A stretch of 64,000 nt of DNA, from assembly GCF_018446385.1 (NCBI RefSeq), contig NC_056002.1:33583063-33647062 (forward strand), given 5' to 3'. The stretch is from Zingiber officinale. Its lineage: Eukaryota > Streptophyta > Magnoliopsida > Zingiberales > Zingiberaceae. Positions 57,186 to 64,000 of this stretch are shown here, in pieces (within the stretch, counting starts at the first letter, position 1; each line of letters starts with the position of its first letter). The position numbers and the translations under genes were made by a program. The notes beneath the pieces were generated by a model. That model was not told the DNA's origin. It saw only the letters and a list, made by a program, of their open reading frames with translations, and made no database searches.

Positions 57186-59033
57186 GTGAAGAAGTTGGAG
57201 CAAATTCTTCAAGTTCAAGACTTTATCAAGCTCAACTTCAAGATGCAATTCCAAGATGGGCTTGGATTTGACACAAGGGTGGCTCCACCATACACTTCTA
57301 CGAGTTTCGATTCTTGGAAATCAAGAATCAAAAATTTTCTTATGATGGAGATAGAGCAATGGTTTGCTCTAATGGAAGGCTTCAAGGCTCCAAGAAATTC
57401 AAAGGGCAAAGTTCTAAAGAAAAGCAAATGGAGCCCGGAGCAAGTCCAAAGGTGCGAGGCAAATGACAAAGTGACCAAGCTTTTGGTCAATTTATTGCCA
57501 AGCACCATCCTTTGCAAAATTGGAGAGTTTGAAGATGCAAAGGAGCTATGGAGCAAATTGGCCAAGCTTCATGAAGAGATCCCCTCCACTGTACAAGATC
57601 ATGAAGAATCCAGAGAGGGTGACTCTGTGGAGCAAGACCAAGAGGAGGACTCCGAGATTGAGAGATGCTCAACCTCCGAAGAAGAGGAAATCCAAGAAGC
57701 TTCATCCTCAAGGGAATGCAACGAAGGGAACAAGGAGGGAGCATACTCCTTGTTTCATATTCAAGATGATGAAGCCTCCACCTCTAGGATTGAGGGGGAG
57801 CAATCCTTGGTGACACCGGATCAAGAAGAAGAAGAAGCTTCTACATCCGGGTCAAGAGAAGAAGAGGAGGAAGAAGCTTCTACCTCCACAAGTCAAGAAA
57901 AATCAAATGGAGGAGAATCAAGGTCCGATCAAGAGGAAGCTTCTACCTCCGGATCCAAAGAAAAAGATGCCACCCCTACAAGCAAAGGTATAAATATTTC
58001 AATTAATAATAAAAATCATATAATATGTTTTGAGTGTAGGGAACATGGGCACTATAAGAGCAAGTGTCCCAACTTGGCCAAGAAGAAGGGCCAAGTGGCA
58101 CAAAAGGGCAAGGAGAAGCCCAAGGAGACCACCCCCGGGACAAAGAAGAGCAAGGAGCACATTGTGTGCTTCTTGTGTCAACAAAAAGGGCATTACCGAA
58201 GTCAATGCCCCAAGGGGAAGAAGATGGTCAAGGCTCAAGGAGGCACTAGTCAAGGGGGAGCCTCCAAGGTAAAGAAGAAGGTAACATTCATTGAGCCTAT
58301 TCCCTTGCAAAATGGTAAAAAGCATGCTAGGTCAAATTTTTATCATTTTAATGCGATTTACCATAAGAATAGGAAGCATGAGGGCTTTAAGGAAAAGCAT
58401 GTGGCCCTACATGCCAAAACTACTATCCGTAAGGCTAGGAATGTAGGTAAAAACCTAGGCAATAACCCTAAGGATGTAAGATACAAGCCTAGAAACAAAA
58501 ATGCTCATGGATCAAATGAAAAACCTAAAACTAAGGACTTAGTGATAGAAAATCAAGTCTTGAGGTCAAGACTTGATAAAATGGAAAAGACCCTAAAAAG
58601 GATGAAAAATATTCTATTAGGGCAAAATGAGCATAACCTAGGTTTAGGGGTACAAAAGCCATCCAATGGCCATAGAGGTTTGGGATACAAACCAAAGGCT
58701 AAGAAGGATGTGCCCTCTTACCATAGAGTTCCATATAGTTATGGAACAAACCCTAGGTCTAGTGGTCAAGCCAAAAATACTAGGGAAGTCATCCCTAAGA
58801 GTATTTTTGTAATAAATGTGACTAAGACTTCTAAGAAGTCTAAGAAAGTCACAAACAAGGTCACAAGGGAGGCTATCCCTAGAGTTGACCTAGAAAATGT
58901 GACCAAGGCTTCTAAGAAGCCCAACAAGGTCACTAGGAAGGTATCTAGGGAAGTTATCCCTAGTGAGTACCTAGAGCATCCAAGGAGCACCAATAGGTGT
59001 TGGGTTCCTAGGAGCATCTTCTCTACCCCATAG
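57186..59033 (+). CDS. Gag protein of element G (intact, 615 aa)
   Basis: The only long open frame of element G. Residues about 35-150 form a Copia-type gag N-terminal region (TSFDSWKSRIKNFLMMEIEQW, then ANDKVTKLLVNLLP and DAKELWSKLAKLHEE), shortened compared with UBN2 in elements B and D. Residues 150-270 are Glu/Ser-rich with repeats EEEASTSGS. Two zinc knuckles follow: C281-x2-C284-x4-H289-x4-C294 and C328-x2-C331-x4-H336-x4-C341. The C-terminus is Lys/Arg-rich with a short coiled-coil-like stretch and repeats of a VTREAIPR-like unit, ending NRCWVPRSIFSTP. The first ATG is 62 nt after the primer site; Met20 (57243) is an alternative start. Expected role: RNA packaging into virus-like particles. 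No protease is encoded. Confidence 0.85.
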   Translation: MKKLEQILQVQDFIKLNFKMQFQDGLGFDTRVAPPYTSTSFDSWKSRIKNFLMMEIEQWFALMEGFKAPRNSKGKVLKKSKWSPEQVQRCEANDKVTKLLVNLLPSTILCKIGEFEDAKELWSKLAKLHEEIPSTVQDHEESREGDSVEQDQEEDSEIERCSTSEEEEIQEASSSRECNEGNKEGAYSLFHIQDDEASTSRIEGEQSLVTPDQEEEEASTSGSREEEEEEASTSTSQEKSNGGESRSDQEEASTSGSKEKDATPTSKGINISINNKNHIICFECREHGHYKSKCPNLAKKKGQVAQKGKEKPKETTPGTKKSKEHIVCFLCQQKGHYRSQCPKGKKMVKAQGGTSQGGASKVKKKVTFIEPIPLQNGKKHARSNFYHFNAIYHKNRKHEGFKEKHVALHAKTTIRKARNVGKNLGNNPKDVRYKPRNKNAHGSNEKPKTKDLVIENQVLRSRLDKMEKTLKRMKNILLGQNEHNLGLGVQKPSNGHRGLGYKPKAKKDVPSYHRVPYSYGTNPRSSGQAKNTREVIPKSIFVINVTKTSKKSKKVTNKVTREAIPRVDLENVTKASKKPNKVTRKVSREVIPSEYLEHPRSTNRCWVPRSIFSTP

Positions 59034-61486
59034 ATGGGTTAGAGAGTGTCAACTCCGATTAGAAGGGTAGTTAACCCAACTTTGAGGAAATTGACACTCA
59101 AGGAGCATTTTCAAGGTTTAGTTAACCTTTGAAAATGAAATGGACCTATTGATTACTCCTTGAAAGAGTAAAATGTGCCTAATGGTGGAAGAATTGATTT
59201 TAATCTTAAATGGCACATATTGGAAAATTCATAAGAACTATCAAGTTGGATTTTTGGTATGTTCTTAGGCAATTTAAGGCAATCCGGGCCTTAAATTTAA
59301 AAGTGCTACTCTTGAGGAAAAATGAAATATGCCAACATTTGAGGACATGTTTATTTTAATTGGCATAAATTAATCAAGGGAATAAGAAATGCAAACTTAG
59401 GTTTTGGCACTTTCTTGAAGCATTTCGGGCAATCTAGGGTTTAAGTTTTAGGATTAGCTAAGATTAATGATACTTAGATAGGTAATCTAGGTATATTTTA
59501 TTTATGCTAAACCATGCCATGATTGTTTGCTCATAATATGCCATGACATCATATTTTATCTTATTTGTATTTTGCATTCATGACTTATCATGAAAAATAC
59601 AAAAATACCATGTCATGCCATACATACATCATGTAGTTATAGGAATCTTTCTTTTGAAAGCCATTTTATTTTGATGTATGCCATAACATTATCATGCATT
59701 ATGTTTATTTCCTTAAAAATTAAGGACATATGGCATTAGTTAAACAAGTGGCATTTGTTTACAACAAGTAGAATAAACAAGTGACATTTGTTTAACAAGT
59801 AAATCAACAAGTAACATCCTTTGTGGATGTCTACCTCTCAAAATGTCTAGATAGATATGCATGATCCCTAGAATAGGGCAAAACCAAAATCTTACATCTC
59901 ACAAAGACCTATAAGATGACTTGTATGTGTTTCAGTGCACATTAGATACAAGTGAGATGTTAGGATGATGAACAAAACTCAAGATGTTGTTTTAGTGCAT
60001 TCTTTTGAGTTTTAAGTTCATCAAAACACATAGTTATGTGTTTTCCCATCATTGGGAAAGCTAATGTACAAGTCATGTGCATTATGCCCAAGGAACATGA
60101 TGGGATATTGGTTTTGAAAATGTTTTTAAAATGGTTTTGGAAAACCTTGGTGAAGGCTATCTTTTGATAGTAATCACCATTGAATAGTTAGACACAAACT
60201 TGAAGAAAAACACTAAAGTTTTTACAAGTTTTCAAGTTTGTGTCAATCTTTGAAAATATGATGTATTTTCATAGAAAGCTATTTTTCCATGATTAAGTAT
60301 GCCCTAAATAATGTCTACACGAAATTTCATAATTTTTGGATTTTTGTAGAATTTTCTAGGGGTTTCTGAAGTTGACTGAAATGGAATTTCAGCAACTATC
60401 AGAGCTCCGATCGATCCATGGATCGATTGGAGTTCCATGAATCGATCCGTGGATCGATTCACGCAAGCAGAAGCTCGCTGGATCGATCAGCCGATCGATC
60501 CAGGGAGTCTGAATCGATCCGTGGATCGATTCAGAAAGGTTCAATCGATTGGAACCCAACTCCAATCGATCCAAGTTGCTGATTTTAGTTGGGAAGGCCT
60601 GAATTCAGCATCTTTGAACCTCTTTGAGTCTAGGTAACCATTCCAAACCCCTTAAATACATTTGTATACATACAAAGGGTGTTTTCATGTTGAAAACAAG
60701 GATGGATTGGTTAACGAAGACTAAGTAGAAGTTTAGGTTGAGGTTGTTTCAAATTTTGAATATTTGAACCTCAAAACTTCTAAATTTGGGTTTCCTAAAG
60801 GTTTAGGGATTCCAAGTCATTGTTGGTGCAATGACAGAAGTTACCACCATGTCTTTAGGGGGAGGGACTCTTTAAAGACATGAAAATTAGTTTTCATGAA
60901 CCTTGGAAGGTGGTTAACCTTCTGTTGTGAACTTGCTCAAGGTTGAGCATTTAAACTTGAAATGGGGAGAAATGGGGAGTGGATATCCTCATTATTTCAA
61001 GTGGACACTCAAGTGGTAGATAATACTCAAGGTTGGGTAGTTGTCTACATTGAGGGAGAAGTTAAGGATAAATGAAGGGTATGAGACCTTCATTATTGTG
61101 TTGATCACAACGAGTGATGTTGTGAACAACTATGAGCAACTCTTCAGGGGGAGAGTCTTCAACAAATGGATTTGTTGAAGTGTGCCCAGAATTGGAGCAT
61201 AGGTTGATGTGTGTCCAACGATGGGTTGATGTGTGCCAATAGGGGGAGAATGTATGGTTAAGCTTAGTCCTTCATTACCTATGGGAAGGTCATAGGGGGA
61301 GAATGAAAGGACTCATGAAAGGGAGTAAGTTAGGCTTTCATTACCTAGAGGGAGTTTGCCCTCTTAGGAGGAGAATGAAGAGCTTAATTTATGCTTTCAT
61401 TACCTAGTGGCATGAAGAAGGAGGCTATGGGATTAGCCTAACTTACATATGGGATTGTAAGTGTTATTGTGGTATTGTCAAACATC
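59034..61486 (+). other. Non-coding interior of element G
   Basis: No pol motif in any frame. Short repeated words (CATTTACCTA-like, AGGGGGAGA) are present. It contains a hairpin block at 60407-60534 and several polypurine-like motifs between 60857 and 61303. Confidence 0.7.
60407..60534 (+). repeat. Internal ATCGAT-core hairpin block
   Basis: Four units outside the LTR with the same design: CCGATCGATC/GATCGATTGG loop CATG (60407-60430), TGAATCGATC/GATCGATTCA loop CGTG (60438-60461), CTGGATCGATC/GATCGATCCAG loop AGCC (60478-60503), CTGAATCGATC/GATCGATTCAG loop CGTG (60509-60534). Outer arms differ between units but pair within each. Confidence 0.9.
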
Positions 61487-61500
61487 AAAAAGGGGGAGAT
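61487..61500 (+). other. Polypurine tract of element G
   Basis: AAAAAGGGGGAGAT directly before the 3' LTR; the likely plus-strand primer. Confidence 0.85.
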
Positions 61501-63092
61501 TGTTGGTGCAATATCCCTCAGGTCAAGGTTGACCTGGGTAACCAAGCTGAGTCTTGGTTTGGGTTTAGATGTTTGACAATAAGATATTGATTGAAGAAAA
61601 GCCAAGTAGGTCAAGGTTGACTGGATACTTGACTGGGAAGTCCTAACTGGGATGTTAGGCAAAGTGAAAGTCCTAGTGAGTGAAGCTAGGCAGATGAAAG
61701 TCCTAGTGAGTGAAGCTAGGCAGATGGAAGTCCTAGTGAGTGAAGCTAGGCAGATGGAAATCCTGGTGAGTGAAGCCAGGTGAAAATCCTGGTGAGTGAA
61801 GCCAGGTGAAAGTCCTAGTGAGTGAAGCTAGGCAGATGGAAAACCCTGGTGAGTGAAGCCAGGTGAAAGTCCTAGTGAGTGAAGCTAGGCAGATGGAAAT
61901 CCTGGTGAGTGAAGCCAGGTGAAAGTCCTAGTGAGTGAAGCTAGGCAGATGGAAAACCCTAGTGAGTGAAGCTAGGTGAAAGCCCTGGTGAGTGAAGCCA
62001 GGCAAGGGAAAATCCAGATGGATCAAGGATGATCGGACATCTGGTGTTGGGAAGTCCAAGTAGGTCAAAGGATTGACTGGATACTTGGCATGAAAGAAAA
62101 GTCCAAGTAGGTCAAAGGGATTGACCGGATACTTGGCACAGAGAAAAGTCCAAGTGGGTCAAAGGGATTGACCGGACACTTGGTAAGGGAGTCCTAGCAG
62201 GTCAAGGGAGTGACTAGATGCTAGGCATGACATACCAACAGGTCAAGGTTGACCGGATGTTGGTTTGGGAGGTTTAGGACTTGGTTTTGGACAAAAACCA
62301 AGTGCTGGATCGATCAGTGGATCGATCCAGGCTCTGGATCGATCCAGACCTGTCCCAGCGAACAGAGAGCTTCTGGATCGATCCGTGGATCGATCCAGAT
62401 GTCCCAATCGATCAGTGGATCGATTGGGACGCGGCTGCTTCGCGCGATAAGCGCTGGATCGATCCGTGGATCGATCCAGGCGCGTTTCCAGAGCACAGAG
62501 GCGCTCTGGATCGATCCGTGGATCGATCCAAAGCCTCCCCGATCGATTGGGAACATTCGAATCGATCGGGATCCGACCGTTGGCATCGTTTATAGCTGCA
62601 GGCGTTCGATGGCTGCGGGAAGAACTTCTTCTCCGATTCACTCCAGAGCTCTCGCCAACTCCTCCACAGCGCTCACAAAGCTCAGATCGCCAGTTCTTGA
62701 AGGATCTTGGAAGCTTTCCAAGTCAAGAGGCGGATCAAAGGCAAGAAGAGAAGCTAGGGTTAGGGTTTTGTACTCATTGTAAGCTTGTAAGCTTGTATTT
62801 TGTTTCCCTTTCCTTTCTTCTTGTACTGAGAGTCTTGTAGGGCTTCTCCGCCCTCGGTAGTTACCGAAAAGGAGTGTTTTCATAGTGGAGGGTGCGTGCG
62901 TGGTGTGGATCCTTGGACTAGTCACCTCTTGTGAGGTGGATACCAAGTAAACCAACCGTGTTAGCATTGTTGTATTTGTTTCTGTATTTTCCGCTGCGCA
63001 TTCTTGAAGAAACAAGCAACAACAAGCAACACCGAGCACCGAGCGAACGCGACGAGCTATTCACCCCCCCCTAGCTACTTTTGGTCCTAACA
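61501..63092 (+). repeat. 3' LTR of element G
   Basis: 1592 bp. The hairpin series is at 61519-62263, again with twelve TGAGTGAAG units, and the ATCGAT array at 62279-62531. Compared with the 5' LTR, one ATCGAT hairpin is reduced to a half unit (near 62335) and another is complete (62454-62479) where the 5' LTR has a half unit. Confidence 0.9.
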
Positions 63093-63290
63093 ACTTTATC
63101 ATCATCATTTAATCCCATAACCTCTTCTTTATTCAACAAATTTTCAGCCACATTTTTACTCTCTACAAGATTGGGAGTAAAGTACTTATTGATATCTCCA
63201 ACTTGACTTTGAATTAATAATTCTATCCTTAGCTTTCTTTTCTTCTTTTGATATCCAGTCATGTACTTGGGAGACATGGTATATGAATTT
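63093..63290 (-). pseudogene. hAT transposase / ZMYM1-like, N-terminal part
   Basis: Minus strand from 63277: MSPKYMTGYQKKKRKLRIE then QVGDINKYF, typical of the start of plant ZMYM1-like hAT transposases (K-rich segment followed by a short helix). The frame is cut by element G at 63092 and continues at 55532. Confidence 0.75.
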
Positions 63291-64000
63291 GCTTAACAAA
63301 CAAAGAAAATATAATTTCAAGTTACAGATAAATGCTCAAGTTTAGTTAAGTTAAGACATATATTCATATTGATATAAATACACAAATTTCCTATAACATA
63401 ACAAATTAAAATTCACATATTGTACACTATACTAAGTTGGTGGTTATCCAATTCCAAAATCTAAAAATTAATTTCAGAATATTAATTCACTACAAAATTT
63501 TTCAATTCTAAAACCTAGAAATTAATTTCAGCATCATAATTTAAGCAAGAGGTACAAAGAAAGATTTCATATATATACTAACCTATAACGTATAGACGGT
63601 AGGTTTAACAATTTTGATAAAATTCTTTACACTAATTCTGAATTTATGATGAAAAACTCAAACACTCCAAGTAGCAAATTAAATAAAAAGCAATTCATGG
63701 AAAATTGAACACAAAAGAATTGTCTTCACCTGACAAGGATTCATTCAAACCAAACATCAAATTAATGAAAAATCAATAACAAATAGCTAAACATTTACTA
63801 TTTTACTTCCAAGACCAATAATCAATCCTTCAAGTTAAAAGGAAAATTAAACTACATAAAAAAAACCCAACCTGACAACCTAAATACCTAATAACCTAAT
63901 TCAACATGAAAATCGTCATCACTTAAAGCTTGCGTATATTTGCGTCATTCTAAAAACCAATCTTGCTAAAATTTCAACCATATAGATCTTCGGTATGCTA
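63291..64000. other. Upstream part of the hAT element, non-coding
   Basis: AT-rich, no ORF supported. It probably holds the 5' region of the transposase gene. No terminal inverted repeat matching 52980 was found before the window ends. Confidence 0.4.

Larger units (their letters stand above)
55533..63092 (+). mobile_element. Element G: complete gag-only LTR retrotransposon
   Basis: 7560 bp with a perfect TSD ACTTT (55528-55532, 63093-63097). LTRs 55533-57110 and 61501-63092, primer site 57113-57124, an intact 615-residue gag, about 2.4 kb of non-coding interior, and a polypurine tract at 61487-61500. There is no protease, integrase, RT or RNase H in any frame. Near-identical LTRs and an open gag suggest a young, possibly mobile, non-autonomous family relying on a partner Copia. 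It interrupts the hAT transposase gene. Confidence 0.9.
52980..64000 (-). mobile_element. hAT transposon with ZMYM1-like transposase (right end beyond window)
   Basis: The left end CAGGGCCGATCC at 52980 fits the terminal repeat style of plant hAT elements. The flanking 8 bp are GAGCAAGG (52972-52979), and the partner cannot be checked because the right end is not in the window. A transposase pseudogene on the minus strand fills it, split by element G. It inserted into the gag of element A. Confidence 0.6.

Noticed and set aside
53200..63290. A functional ZMYM1-like host gene
   Set aside because: The frame is interrupted by many stops and by a 7.56-kb insertion, and the hAT-like left terminus points to a transposon.
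1..64000. tRNA, rRNA or other structural RNA genes
   Set aside because: None was recognised by eye. The TGGTATCAGAGC hits are retrotransposon primer sites, not tRNA genes.

Overview
The window is nuclear DNA of a flowering plant. The splice sites, the RSZ-type SR splicing factor, the HT1-like Raf kinase and the dense load of plant LTR retrotransposons show this. The style of the Copia and Gypsy elements suggests a monocot, possibly Zingiberales, but the species cannot be fixed from sequence alone. Only two host genes look intact: a seven-exon RS2Z/RSZ22-like splicing factor on the + strand (CDS 23156-30097) and a three-exon HT1-like Ser/Thr/Tyr kinase on the - strand (CDS 30939-32308). They converge tail to tail and are the only gene island. 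Everything else is mobile DNA, much of it nested.

Left arm (1-9630): several Copia-type LTR elements with eroded gag genes and truncated LTRs (called B, C, D and E here). Middle left (9631-about 21400): an endogenous pararetrovirus of the Caulimoviridae, about 7 kb once insertions are subtracted, with all frames broken. It holds coat/zinc-knuckle, protease-RT-RNase H and viroplasmin-like regions, then a promoter/leader and a degenerate tRNA-Met primer site. It has been hit by a solo Angela-type LTR (itself hit by a second solo LTR) and by two hAT-type MITEs, each with a clean target-site duplication (TSD).

Gene island (about 21400-33743): the splicing factor carries a 3.7 kb minus-oriented gag-only LTR element (H) in its long third intron, yet its reading frame is intact through all splice junctions.

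Right arm (33744-64000): a stack of insertions. A minus-oriented gag-only element (A, from 35264) was hit by a Ty3/Gypsy-type LTR (38522-52065, TSD ATTTA), which was hit by a 9.8 kb Angela-like Copia (41728-51528). Element A is also cut at 52980 by a hAT transposon with a ZMYM1-like transposase pseudogene on the - strand. That transposon was split by a complete 7.56 kb gag-only LTR element (G, 55533-63092, TSD ACTTT).

The most interesting signal is in the LTRs. The U3 of element G is built from a long series of short inverted repeats whose arms change together, so that pairing is kept (for example CCTAG...CTAGG alternating with CCTGG...CCAGG). These are followed, directly upstream of the TATA box, by hairpins with an ATCGAT core. 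The other LTR families here have an analogous block of CpG-centred palindromes (GGCGCC, GTCGAC or ATCGAT cores) in the same place upstream of their TATA boxes. I know of no description of this as a general LTR architecture, though no search could be run.
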